Shown here piece by piece: positions 43,970 through 52,175 of a stretch of DNA of 64,000 nucleotides. A program made the position numbers and the translations under genes. The notes under the pieces were generated by a model. The model searched no databases, was not told where the DNA came from, and worked only from the letters and a program-made list of their open reading frames with translations. This stretch comes from Bacteroidales bacterium (GTDB lineage Bacteria; Bacteroidota; Bacteroidia; Bacteroidales; Bacteroidaceae). The DNA lies in assembly GCA_004557185.1 (NCBI GenBank), contig SFEP01000001.1, positions 28,484-92,483 of the forward strand, written 5' to 3'. How positions within the stretch are numbered: the first letter of the stretch is position 1; every line of letters starts with the position of its first letter.

Positions 43970-44109
43970 AAAGCGTTTGCTTTGAATGCTTGTCGCCTTG
44001 CGATGAACGTAGTCTCTCAGAAATAGGGATGGCGCGCACCGTGAGGGCTGTTTTCACCAGCCTTTGTGAAAACGCTCAGGGTTGATGCAGCGATGCTTCT
44101 ATTCCACGC

Positions 44110-44140
44110 CAAAGTTAAGGCAAACGCGCCGATGCACCAA
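44110..44140 (-). promoter_or_regulatory. DUF151-rsmE promoter
   Basis: On the minus strand, TAACTTTG (44110-44117) and TTG (44138-44140) are 20 bp apart. Confidence 0.75.
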
Positions 44141-44278
44141 GGCATTTGAGTGATATTGCTTTGTCGACATAGATTTTTGACCCCTTTTGCGCGTGGCGGA
44201 TACGGCAGGTCGTGGTTCGATATGGGTCATCTGTGGTTGCGTTCTGCTTTCGTTTCAGTCTTACATGCCTTGTGGGTC

Positions 44279-44366
44279 GTTGCACTCGGCCGTGTGCAAC
44301 GTTGATCACGGCCGTGTGCAACGTTGTCCATGGGCGTGTTCAACGTTGTTCGCAGCCGTGTGCAAC
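44279..44366 (+). repeat. Repeat array A3: four degenerate 22-bp family A units
   Basis: All four right halves keep GTGTGCAAC or GTGTTCAAC; left arms vary (GTTGCACT, GTTGATCA, GTTGTCCA, GTTGTTCG). Same phase and total length as the other arrays, so it is an older or diverged copy. Confidence 0.85.
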
Positions 44367-44615
44367 GCTTTACATGGGAGTTAGAAACGGCAGGCTCTGT
44401 TGTGAAAATGGGCAAGCATCTATACGTCAGAGGGATGCGGGCGCCTTGTGACGTGTCCTTACATGGGTGTGCGCTGTGGCGCAACGCTGCTGACAGGGCT
44501 GTGGGTGTGAAAACGTGCCGGCCGGTTCTGTTGCTTCGTCTGCCGTAGTGCGTGCCGTGTGTCAGGTGGCTGTGAGGCTCCGCGTAGCCGTATGTAGCTG
44601 AGGATGGTGTGGGGA
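44367..44615. other. Intergenic region between array A3 and the tRNA-Lys terminator
   Basis: No credible gene. CATGGGAGTTAGAAACG (44373-44389) is a partial inverse of CGTTTCAGTCTTACATG left of the array. Confidence 0.45.
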
Positions 44616-44658
44616 AATAAAAAATTCGAGGAGTGCATGTGGCTGCATTCCTCGAATT
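44616..44658 (-). terminator. Terminator of the tRNA-Lys operon
   Basis: On the minus strand, AATTCGAGGA pairs with TCCTCGAATT (44649-44658 with 44623-44632), followed by TTTTATTTCC. Confidence 0.88.
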
Positions 44659-44660
44659 GG

Positions 44661-44733
44661 TACACTCTCAGGGGTTCGAACCCTGGACCCACTGATTAAG
44701 AGTCAGTTGCTCTACCAACTGAGCTAAGAGTGC
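44661..44733 (-). tRNA. tRNA-Lys (CTT), copy 3
   Basis: 73-nt cloverleaf: acceptor GCACTCT/AGAGTGT (one G-T pair) with discriminator A, D-arm AGCTCAGTTGGTAGAGC, anticodon stem ACTGA/TCAGT with loop CTCTTAA (anticodon CTT), T-arm GGGTTCGAACCC. Identical to the other two copies. Confidence 0.97.
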
Positions 44734-44765
44734 GTGGTAAATAAGTATTGGCCTTGGCCTGTTTG

Positions 44766-44838
44766 TACACTCTCAGGGGTTCGAACCCTGGACCCACTGA
44801 TTAAGAGTCAGTTGCTCTACCAACTGAGCTAAGAGTGC
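44766..44838 (-). tRNA. tRNA-Lys (CTT), copy 2
   Basis: Identical 73-nt gene, anticodon loop CTCTTAA. The 32-33-bp spacers between copies are unrelated, so the copies are either old duplicates kept identical or were homogenised. Confidence 0.97.
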
Positions 44839-44871
44839 AAAGTGGCAAATCGGAAGGGGTTTCGGCCGTTG

Positions 44872-44944
44872 TACACTCTCAGGGGTTCGAACCCTGGACC
44901 CACTGATTAAGAGTCAGTTGCTCTACCAACTGAGCTAAGAGTGC
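44872..44944 (-). tRNA. tRNA-Lys (CTT), copy 1
   Basis: Identical 73-nt gene, first of the three-tRNA operon; anticodon CTT reads AAG codons. Confidence 0.97.
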
Positions 44945-44968
44945 GTGCCTATTTCCGTTTTGCGAGTG

Positions 44969-44999
44969 CAAATTTACGCCTTTTTGCAGAAACAACAAA
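44969..44999 (-). promoter_or_regulatory. tRNA-Lys operon promoter
   Basis: On the minus strand, TAAATTTG (44969-44976) and TTTG (44996-44999) are 19 bp apart. The start region TTTGCACTCGCAAAACG (44956-44972) matches the tRNA-Phe operon. Confidence 0.85.
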
Positions 45000-45202
45000 G
45001 TCTAAATGGCTAAAAATAGCACATGCTTGCCCAATTTTCTGCGTTTCCGTGTCTCTTCGCTGTGGGCGAGGGCTTGATGTCACTGACGAGGAGGGGAGGT
45101 TTGCAAGGGGCGTGTACTACACATTCCCCACCTACATGAGTGGCAGCATGCCTGTTTGCAGATGGGGAATGGAGGGGGGAGGATGGGGTGGGGTGCGTGG
45201 TG

Positions 45203-46489
45203 TTATGCTTTTTCTTTGAGGGGCTTCATGCCTTTTCGTTCCTTGAACACGAATGTGAAAAGCACGAGTACGCACAGGGCGTAGGCTGCGAAGATGAACC
45301 AGCAAGTGCGCCATCCCTCTATCACGTCGCTCCCTGCTGCGGCTTCGTACACGTAATGGTTTACTATCTGCTGGGCCGTCCATGTGCCGATGGAGGCGCC
45401 CAACCCGTTGGTCATGATCATGAAGAGCCCCTGTGCACTGCTGCGCATTTCGGCATTTGTATTCTGGTCAACAAACAGTGCTCCTGACACATTGAAGAAA
45501 TCGAAGGCCACGCCATAGACAATCATGGATAGGATAAACATCCACACACCGCTACCAGGGTCGCCTAAGCCGAACAGGCCGAAACGGAACACCCAAGCCA
45601 GCATGGCTATCATCATGACCCGTTTGATGCCGAAGCGCTTCATGAAGAACGGGATGAGCAGGATGCAGCATGTTTCGCTGGCCTGTGAGAGTGAAATCAG
45701 GGCATTGGCATTCTTAGCTCCGAAGGTGTCGGCATAGATCGGAATGTCGGCGAAACTGGAGATGAAGGGATTGGCGTAACCGTTGGTAATCTGCAAGCAA
45801 ATGCCTAACAGCATGGAGAAGATAAAGAAGATGGCCATGCGGCGTTCCTTGAACAGGCTGAAGGCATTGAGGCCGAGACTCTCAGAGAGCGATTTCTTTT
45901 GCGTGCTTTGGTTGGTGGGACACGTGGGCAGCGTGAAGGCGTAAAGGCAAAGCAAAAGGCTGATGCAGCCCGATAGGAGCATCTGGTGAGGGGTGGACTG
46001 AAAGCCCAGGAAGTTGACGGCCAACATGGTGCATATAAAGCCGATGGTGCCGAAAATGCGGATGGGGGGAAAGTCCTTGATGGTGTCGAGTCCATTGCGC
46101 GTCAGTCCCGTAAAGGCCACCGAGTTGCTCAATGCTAACGTAGGCATGTAGAAGGCTACGCTCAGCGTGTAGAGTGTGAACAGAGGTGTCATTTGTACAG
46201 CATCGCCTGCCTGTAGCGCGTAGGCGGCAGCCCATGTCATGAAGCCGCCAGCCAGTAGGTGGCAGATGCCGAGAAGACGTTGCGCCTGCACCCAGCGGTC
46301 GGCCAGCATGCCGATAAGGCCGGGCATGAATAGCGAAACAAGGCCCTGCACTACATAGAACCAACCGATGTGCTGGCCCAAGCCGTGGGAGCCGAGGTAG
46401 TTGCCTAATGAGGTGAGATAGGCTCCCCATACAGCAAATTCAAGGAAGTTCATCACCGTGAGGCGGAACTTAAGGAATTGTTGTGACAT
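45203..46489 (-). CDS. MFS nucleoside:proton symporter-like transporter (NupG type)
   Basis: 428 residues with about 12 hydrophobic segments. The start LKFRLTVMNFLEFAVWGAYL, FMPGLIGMLADRWV and PPIRIFGTIGFI match the NHS family (NupG/XapB). SQASETCCILLIPFFMKRFG lies in the C-terminal half. It likely imports nucleosides in exchange for protons at the inner membrane. It is monocistronic, with a TACTTTTG box (46530-46537, minus) 41 bp upstream. Confidence 0.9.
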   Translation of the reverse strand: MSQQFLKFRLTVMNFLEFAVWGAYLTSLGNYLGSHGLGQHIGWFYVVQGLVSLFMPGLIGMLADRWVQAQRLLGICHLLAGGFMTWAAAYALQAGDAVQMTPLFTLYTLSVAFYMPTLALSNSVAFTGLTRNGLDTIKDFPPIRIFGTIGFICTMLAVNFLGFQSTPHQMLLSGCISLLLCLYAFTLPTCPTNQSTQKKSLSESLGLNAFSLFKERRMAIFFIFSMLLGICLQITNGYANPFISSFADIPIYADTFGAKNANALISLSQASETCCILLIPFFMKRFGIKRVMMIAMLAWVFRFGLFGLGDPGSGVWMFILSMIVYGVAFDFFNVSGALFVDQNTNAEMRSSAQGLFMIMTNGLGASIGTWTAQQIVNHYVYEAAAGSDVIEGWRTCWFIFAAYALCVLVLFTFVFKERKGMKPLKEKA

Positions 46490-46529
46490 GATGTTCGTGA
46501 TATTGTGATATAGAGGTTAGCATTTTGTG

Positions 46530-46537
46530 CAAAAGTA
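46530..46537 (-). promoter_or_regulatory. -7 box of the MFS gene
   Basis: TACTTTTG on the minus strand, 41 bp before the start codon; weak -33. Confidence 0.6.
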
Positions 46538-46712
46538 CAAATAGAAAGAAGAAGACTTTCACTCGTCTGCGCATTTTTTGCAAATATGACAGACTGAATA
46601 GCCTTTTGAGGCTCATGTGTTGCTTGTGTTGGCTACTTGATCTGCGGAAAAGGGAATGTCCTCTGTAGTACGCGTGACGGCATGAAGCAGATAGCGTACT
46701 TGGGGGTAGATA

Positions 46713-46778
46713 CAAAAAAAATTGATTGTCTCTCGACAACCAATCTTTACTAACCTTAAATCTAATACCATGAAAAAC
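46713..46778 (-). ncRNA. Candidate small RNA (about 65 nt)
   Basis: On the minus strand a consensus promoter is followed within about 65 nt by an intrinsic terminator: ATTGGTTGTC, loop GAGA, GACAATCAAT, then eight T. The transcript would begin near CACTGTTTTTCATGG and end in the T-run. No ribosomal or tRNA feature and no likely peptide are seen. It ends about 220 bp ahead of the MFS gene, which has its own -7 box, so it is probably an independent RNA and not a leader. Alternatively it is a strongly terminated leader. I cannot assign it to a known family. Confidence 0.65.
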
Positions 46779-46782
46779 AGTG

Positions 46783-46813
46783 CAAAAGTACGGTTAGCAC
46801 GCATAAGTGGCAA
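46783..46813 (-). promoter_or_regulatory. Promoter of the candidate small RNA
   Basis: On the minus strand, TACTTTTG (46783-46790) and TTG (46811-46813) are exactly 20 bp apart. Confidence 0.8.
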
Positions 46814-47073
46814 GCATCGTGTGTGTTTTTTACCCCTTGTTAATATTCTTTTGATTGTAAAATCGTGTTTTGCCAACTGAAGTGTGCGAAATTTGCGGCG
46901 ATTCGTGCCGATATGTATGTCGATTACATAAAAAAAGAAGCATCTGCACACCGTTCGTTTACAGGTGCTGTGCCTATGCGGCATGCAGCAAGTAACGGAA
47001 GGTGGGGAGATGCTTCGAGGCAGAAGTGGCGTGCTGCCAGCGTTAGGGCAATGGGCGAAATGCCGGGGAGGAG
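46814..47073. other. Intergenic region between small RNA and J-protein gene
   Basis: No credible gene or repeat seen. Confidence 0.45.
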
Positions 47074-47754
47074 TCATTGCGCATCGCGCATGGCTTGCAG
47101 AAGTTCCTTCTGGCGAGGCGTGAGGTGGCGTGGCAAATCGACTTGGAAAGTGACGATGAGGTTGCCATAAGTGCCATCGGGCATTTGATAGCCCTTGCCG
47201 CGCAAGCGCACCTTGTCACCGTTCTGCGTTTCGGGCTTGACCTTGAGTTTCAGTTTGCTGTTGCGCGTTTGCAGCAGCAGTTCGCCTCCGAGCAGTGCTG
47301 TGTAGAGGTCGATGTGCACGACAACCTCGGCATCGTTGGCATCGTGTCGTGACGCGTGGCCAGCCTGATGTGCTGCTGCTTGTGCGCCGAACAAATTCTC
47401 GAAGAAGGAGGAGAAACCGCCAGCTTGACTGCCATATTGGCCGAAGTTGAAGCCAGCAAACATGTCGTCTTGGAACTGTGCCCCGCTGTCGTGGTAATAG
47501 CCGCCGTGTGCTTGTTCGAAGGCGGCTGCCTGCTCCCAGTTCTCGCCGTATTGATCGTACTTTTTCCTCTTTTCGGGGTCCGACAGTACAGCGTTGGCCT
47601 CCTGCAAAGCCTGAAATTTGGCCTTGGCCTTAGGATCGTCAGGATGCAGGTCGGGGTGAAATTGCTTGCAGCGCCGTTTGTAGGCCGCCGCCATCTCAGA
47701 CTGTGGCGTGTTGCGGTCCACCCCCATGATTTTGTAGTAATCAATGAATGCCAT
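47074..47754 (-). CDS. J-domain protein, CbpA-like, with a single C-terminal domain
   Basis: 226 residues. The J-domain (1-70) has the HPD motif in CKQFHPDLHPDD, which stimulates DnaK. A G/F/A/Q-rich linker (about 75-135) follows, then one substrate-binding domain (about 140-226): DLYTALLGGELLLQTRNSKL, NGDKVRLRGKGYQMPDGTYG, LPRHLTPRQKELL. That segment resembles C-terminal domain II of CbpA/DnaJ; domain I is absent and there is no zinc finger. E. coli CbpA is 306 residues. It is probably a co-chaperone with limited client binding. Confidence 0.9.
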   Translation of the reverse strand: MAFIDYYKIMGVDRNTPQSEMAAAYKRRCKQFHPDLHPDDPKAKAKFQALQEANAVLSDPEKRKKYDQYGENWEQAAAFEQAHGGYYHDSGAQFQDDMFAGFNFGQYGSQAGGFSSFFENLFGAQAAAHQAGHASRHDANDAEVVVHIDLYTALLGGELLLQTRNSKLKLKVKPETQNGDKVRLRGKGYQMPDGTYGNLIVTFQVDLPRHLTPRQKELLQAMRDAQ

Positions 47755-47827
47755 TGTCTAAGTAGTTTAAGTTTACGTCTGTGTGGCATCAAAAACAATG
47801 CCAGCAGAAGGCGTAAGGTCTCCTTTT

Positions 47828-48790
47828 TTAAGGCATCGACGAGGTTATGTCATCGGCGCGGCGCAGGGCATCGATGTGGCTGACCAAAGCGTCGGATTTG
47901 CCTGAAAGCACCTTGCGGCAAAACATCTTGTCGGCTGCTTGCAGGCGCGGCAGGTCGTCGAGGGTTAGTTCCTTGATGCATGCGCCGTAATCGATGAAAT
48001 GGAGGGGGGTGAGGGCTGTGAGCCCAGGGTACGAACCTTCGTGGAGCAAAGCCTGCTTGGCATAGGGCGAATGAAAAACAAGCGTTTGCAAACACAATTC
48101 GCTGGGTACAAATGTGGTGCGGAAGAAGCGGGCTATCTGCGGTTCGTGGAGTAACTGGTTGCAGACATATCGGGCACATGGGGGTGTCAGCGCCCAATAG
48201 TCAGACCCGAAATAGATATCGCAGGGCTGGCCGCTGATGCTGACTTGCGGATGTCGACGCACGCCGATGTAGCGCAGCAAGTTGCGCGAAGCCACAATCA
48301 GTTTGTTGCGCAACCAAGGATGGTGCAGTGGCCAGTCGCGGAAGAGGTGGTAGAGCGTGACCTTGCGGCGTGGTACAGGCTCGCTACACCGTGTGAGATT
48401 ATACCCGCAGATACATTCCCGCGTTGCATTCTCCTGAAAAAAGCGATGAATGCGGCGGTTGCTCCACAGCGGATAGTCCTGCCCGCTCAGACACACCAGA
48501 TGGGAGTAGATTTGCCCGCTTTGCAATGCTGACTGCATGAGTTCCATCTGATATTTTACCTGATTCCATCCGCCCCAAGTGACAGCGTGGCGTGGCACGA
48601 AATGGACAGAAGGTGGGAGCGCGGCACGAAAGGGAGTGATGTCCACGTTAACATCTACATGCACATAGAAGTCAGCATGGTAATTGAGGGCTTCAACAAG
48701 TCGGGCCAAATGCTTAGGGTCGCGATAGGCCGAAATGAGGTAAGCCAGACGCACTTCTGTTGTTTGCGGACGGGGTGAGGTGGATGACAT
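47828..48790 (-). CDS. GT14 beta-1,6-N-acetylglucosaminyltransferase-like protein
   Basis: 320 residues from MSSTSPRPQT; the upstream in-frame ATG overlaps the folC end and is rejected. LAYLISAYRDPKHLARLVEA, FYVHVDVNVDI, WGGWNQVKYQMELMQSAL, VCLSGQDYPLWSN and GSDYWALTPP are the blocks of family GT14 (core-2/I-branching type, DUF5928-like bacterial members). It may add sugars to a surface glycan. No signal peptide, so it probably works in the cytoplasm. It follows folC by 23 bp. Confidence 0.85.
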   Translation of the reverse strand: MSSTSPRPQTTEVRLAYLISAYRDPKHLARLVEALNYHADFYVHVDVNVDITPFRAALPPSVHFVPRHAVTWGGWNQVKYQMELMQSALQSGQIYSHLVCLSGQDYPLWSNRRIHRFFQENATRECICGYNLTRCSEPVPRRKVTLYHLFRDWPLHHPWLRNKLIVASRNLLRYIGVRRHPQVSISGQPCDIYFGSDYWALTPPCARYVCNQLLHEPQIARFFRTTFVPSELCLQTLVFHSPYAKQALLHEGSYPGLTALTPLHFIDYGACIKELTLDDLPRLQAADKMFCRKVLSGKSDALVSHIDALRRADDITSSMP

Positions 48791-48813
48791 GATAGGCGAG
48801 GAGGAGTGATACG

Positions 48814-50136
48814 TTAGCGAAGCGTGGTGGGGCGTTGTGCCGACAAAGAAGGATAGGCGGTGAAAAGGTCGGCGACCACGAAATTGCTGCCGCCAATAAA
48901 AATAAAGTCTTCTGCTCCGGCCTCCGCCATAGCTCCAGCGTAAGCCGCGGCAACAGAAGGATAGACTTTGCCCGTAAGATGGCATGCCTGGCCGCGATGT
49001 AACAGTTCCTCGCCACTTAATGCTCGTGGCACGGAGGCGCGGGCCCAGTGGTAGATGATGCCAGAAGGTAAGAGGCGAAGAATGGCGTCCACATCTTTGT
49101 CTTGGCAGAAGCCCAATACGGCGTGCCCCTGGCGTTTGTCAGCAGCCAATGAAGCTAACTGACGGGCGATGTATTCCCAGCCTGCAGGATTGTGTCCTGT
49201 GTCGCATACTACGAGTGGTGATGTACTCAGGGTTTCCCAACGGCCGCGGAGCCCTGTAAGGTCGCAGACTTGTGCGAAGCCAACGGCCAGATGCGCAGGC
49301 TGTAGTCTGCTGTCCTGTGCGGCCAACAGACGGAAGGCTGTGAGGAGTGTGCGGGCATTACGGATCTGGCAAGCACCTGTGAGTTGCCCCGTGATTTCGC
49401 CATAATGCCGCGTATGGTAGACATTGTAGCTGCTGCCACTTTGCGCTGCCAGTAGTTCATCCTCTTCTTCGGCGAAGTGAATGTCGCAGCCACAGTCGCG
49501 GGCATGTGTTTCGAAAACGGGACGCGTTTCTGCATTGGCCTCCCCAATGACAACGGGTATGCCTTTTTTCATAATACCAGCCTTTTCACCAGCAATAGCC
49601 GTAAGTGTATGACCTAAGAATTGCGTGTGGTCGAAACTTACATTGGTAATGATGCTGAGGAGCGGACGGATGATGTTGGTGCAGTCGAGGCGGCCGCCCA
49701 GACCTACTTCAATGATGGCCACATCAACTTGACAATCGGCAAAGTATTGGAAAGCCATGGCGGTGGTCAGTTCGAAGAAAGAGGGATGCAGTGGTTCAAA
49801 GAAGGCGCGCTCACGTGCCACAAAGTCGACAACATACTGCTCTGGAATCATTTCTCCATTGACGCGGATACGTTCACGGAAATCGACAAGATGTGGAGAG
49901 GTGTAGAGCCCTGTTTTGTAGCCAGCTGCTTGATAGATGGCTGCCAGTGTGCTGGAGCAACTGCCCTTGCCGTTAGTGCCTGCCACATGAAGGGTGACGT
50001 AGCGGCTGTGTGGATGGCCAAAGTGAGCATCGAGGAGGTGGGTGTTGCTTAGCCCCTCCTTGTAAGCGGCGCCGCCTACATGCTGGAAGAGTGGGGTGGC
50101 GTGAAACAGATATTGTATAGTTTCGTCGTATGTCAT
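48814..50136 (-). CDS. folC: Bifunctional dihydrofolate/folylpolyglutamate synthase
   Basis: 440 residues, a Mur-ligase fold. The ATP loop is VAGTNGKGSCSSTLA, followed by the omega-loop motif GLYTSPHLVDFRERI; FLGHTLTAIAGEKAGIMKKG carries the Mg-binding segment, and VVCDTGHNPAGWEYIA begins the C-terminal domain. It adds glutamate to dihydropteroate and folates. It seems unlinked to dnaJ upstream (184-bp gap with a hairpin) and is followed by the GT14 gene. Confidence 0.95.
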   Translation of the reverse strand: MTYDETIQYLFHATPLFQHVGGAAYKEGLSNTHLLDAHFGHPHSRYVTLHVAGTNGKGSCSSTLAAIYQAAGYKTGLYTSPHLVDFRERIRVNGEMIPEQYVVDFVARERAFFEPLHPSFFELTTAMAFQYFADCQVDVAIIEVGLGGRLDCTNIIRPLLSIITNVSFDHTQFLGHTLTAIAGEKAGIMKKGIPVVIGEANAETRPVFETHARDCGCDIHFAEEEDELLAAQSGSSYNVYHTRHYGEITGQLTGACQIRNARTLLTAFRLLAAQDSRLQPAHLAVGFAQVCDLTGLRGRWETLSTSPLVVCDTGHNPAGWEYIARQLASLAADKRQGHAVLGFCQDKDVDAILRLLPSGIIYHWARASVPRALSGEELLHRGQACHLTGKVYPSVAAAYAGAMAEAGAEDFIFIGGSNFVVADLFTAYPSLSAQRPTTLR

Positions 50137-50260
50137 AACCGAAATAGAGAATGTGCGCCGCTTGATGTTATAGCATATGCGTTGTCAAGCAGGATGAAGC
50201 CATGCAAATGGCGGTGCTGCATAAGGTGGCAGAAAGAGAGCGGGGCGTTGTGGAATGGTA

Positions 50261-50290
50261 AAGGGGCGAAACCATGCGGCTCCGCCCCTT
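50261..50290 (-). terminator. Possible dnaJ terminator
   Basis: AAGGGGCG (50261-50268) pairs with CGCCCCTT (50283-50290); a short T stretch follows on the minus strand. Confidence 0.5.
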
Positions 50291-50319
50291 GTATGAAACG
50301 TTTACGTAGCGGTCCGTAG

Positions 50320-51492
50320 TTACTGATTAAAATAATTGCGGAACGCCTTGAAGATTTTATCCTTGATGCTGCTTGTAGGTTGCAGGTTTTCGCTATCCTT
50401 GAGGCTACTGATTGCGTCCTTCTCCTCGCGGGTAAGGTGCTCGGGGATGTAGACACTGATGTTGACCACGATATCGCCTTTGCCGTAGCCATAGCCTTGT
50501 ACGGCTGGCAAACCCTTGCCTCGCAAGCGCAGGGCAGTGCCTGGTTGTGTGCCTGGTTCAATCTTGATGCGTGCTTTGCCGTCAATGGTGGGCACCTCAA
50601 CCGTGTCGCCCAAGGTGGCTTGGGGAACGGTGAGCAGAAGATTGTAAATCAAATCATTCTCATCGCGTATCAAGTCGGGGTGCGGTGCTTCTTCAATGAT
50701 TACCTGAATGTCGCCGTTGATGCCTCCACGGGGAGCGGCATTACCCTTTTCGGGTACGTTAATCATCATGCCTTCGCCAACGCCTGCAGGAATCTTGATT
50801 TCTACGATTTCCTCGCCCTGAACTACGCCGTTGCCGTGGCAATGGCTGCAAGCGTGCTTGATGATGGTTCCTTCGCCATGACAGGTGGGGCAGGGCGCTT
50901 GTGTCTGCATCATGCCAAACATGCTGCGCTGTGTACGCAACACGAATCCGCGTCCATGGCAGGTTTCGCATGTTTCGGGGGCGTGTCCCTTTTCGCAGCC
51001 GCTTCCACCACACTCGGGGCAGTGTACCTGTTTGCGAAGCTTGAAGCGTTTGGTTACGCCAGTCGCGATTTCAGCCAGTGTGAGTTTGACCTTCATTCGC
51101 ATGTCATCGCCTTTGCGGACTGCATGAGAAGCACCGCCTCCACCGCCGAAACCTCCAAAACCGCCGAAGCCGGAACCTGAGAAAATGTCGCTGAAGTGGC
51201 GGAAGATGTCGTTGATGTCCATGCTGTCGGCACTGAAACCGCCGAAACCACCGGCACCATTGACGCCTGCTGCACCGAACTGATCGTGATCGTAACGTGC
51301 ACGTTTGTCAGGGTCTCTCAGCACATCGTATGCTTCGGCCGCCTGTTTGAACTTTTCCTCCGCTTCCTTGTCACCAGGGTTACGGTCGGGGTGGTATTTG
51401 ATAGCCACCTTTTTGTAAGCACGCTTAATCTCGTCGGCCGTAGCAGAGCGTTCGACGCCTAAAATCTTATAATAGTCTTTCTCTTCAGACAT
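50320..51492 (-). CDS. dnaJ: Chaperone protein DnaJ
   Basis: 390 residues, complete. J-domain (1-70) with YHPDRNPGD, a G/F-rich region (GAAGVNGAGGFGGFSADSMD, FGGFGGFGGGGG), four zinc-binding CxxCxGxG repeats (CPECGGSG, CETCHGRG, CPTCHGEG, CSHCHGNG) and both C-terminal substrate domains. It delivers clients to DnaK and stimulates its ATPase. It lies 22 bp after grpE, so both are in one unit; dnaK is not in the window. Confidence 0.98.
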   Translation of the reverse strand: MSEEKDYYKILGVERSATADEIKRAYKKVAIKYHPDRNPGDKEAEEKFKQAAEAYDVLRDPDKRARYDHDQFGAAGVNGAGGFGGFSADSMDINDIFRHFSDIFSGSGFGGFGGFGGGGGASHAVRKGDDMRMKVKLTLAEIATGVTKRFKLRKQVHCPECGGSGCEKGHAPETCETCHGRGFVLRTQRSMFGMMQTQAPCPTCHGEGTIIKHACSHCHGNGVVQGEEIVEIKIPAGVGEGMMINVPEKGNAAPRGGINGDIQVIIEEAPHPDLIRDENDLIYNLLLTVPQATLGDTVEVPTIDGKARIKIEPGTQPGTALRLRGKGLPAVQGYGYGKGDIVVNISVYIPEHLTREEKDAISSLKDSENLQPTSSIKDKIFKAFRNYFNQ

Positions 51493-51514
51493 AAAAAACC
51501 TTTCTTATGAGGTG

Positions 51515-52087
51515 TTACTGACCTACTACCACCTTGGCGTGGCGGATGACCTTTTCGCCCAACAGATAGCCTGCCTGTACGCAGTCCATCACATGGTTCT
51601 TTTGAACTTCCTCCGTGGCTGGAATAAGAGCCACTGCTTCGTGGAAGTCCGTATCAAACTCCTGACCGATGGTTTCCATCTTTTTCAAACCTTGTGATGC
51701 CAAAGTCTTATACATCTTGTCGATGATGAGCTCCACGCCTTCTTTGAGCGTGGCAACGTCATCCGACTTGTTGATGTTGTCAAGAGCCCGGTCAAGGTCA
51801 TCCAACACGGGGAGCAGTGCCGAGAGCACTTTTTCACCACCATTCTGTATCAGTTCTACTTTCTCCTTAAGGGTGCGTTTGCGGTAGTTGTCAAACTCTG
51901 CCACTTGACGCAGGTATTTGTCCTTGAGCGTTGCAATTTCTTCTTCAGCCGCCGCCAGTTTGTCAGCATCTGAGGTCTTTTCTTCATCAGTTACCTGTTC
52001 TTCTGTAGCAGTGCTCTGCACATTTTCCTCAGTTTCTATGTTTTGCGTAGGCTTTTCGCTTTCGTTGGTCGTATTATTCGTAGTCAT
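51515..52087 (-). CDS. grpE: Nucleotide exchange factor GrpE
   Basis: 190 residues from MTTNNTTNESEKPTQ. A long acidic, probably disordered N-terminus (1-45) leads into a coiled coil (AAAEEEIATLKDKYLRQVAE) with the signature FDNYRKRT, then the beta-wing (GQEFDTDFHEAVALIP). It releases ADP from DnaK. The upstream ATG 36 bp away is less likely. No CIRCE-type element is seen upstream. Confidence 0.97.
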   Translation of the reverse strand: MTTNNTTNESEKPTQNIETEENVQSTATEEQVTDEEKTSDADKLAAAEEEIATLKDKYLRQVAEFDNYRKRTLKEKVELIQNGGEKVLSALLPVLDDLDRALDNINKSDDVATLKEGVELIIDKMYKTLASQGLKKMETIGQEFDTDFHEAVALIPATEEVQKNHVMDCVQAGYLLGEKVIRHAKVVVGQ

Positions 52088-52175
52088 GATTGTGATGTAA
52101 TGGTTTGCCAGTGCATTTAGCAAATATTATGCCAGTAGATAAGGGTAAGCTATGCGTGTTGGCGCATCAGGTGAC

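Noticed and set aside
44941..45219. 92-residue plus-strand frame after the tRNA-Lys genes
   Set aside because: Overlaps the 3' end of the MFS gene and the tRNA promoter; no features.
46770..46880. 36-codon plus-strand frame starting ATGAAAAAC
   Set aside because: It looks like a receptor-gene start but ends at once and lies antisense to the small RNA promoter, which explains the sequence better.
46613..47077. 154-residue minus-strand frame
   Set aside because: It runs through a consensus promoter and a perfect terminator; composition is not protein-like.
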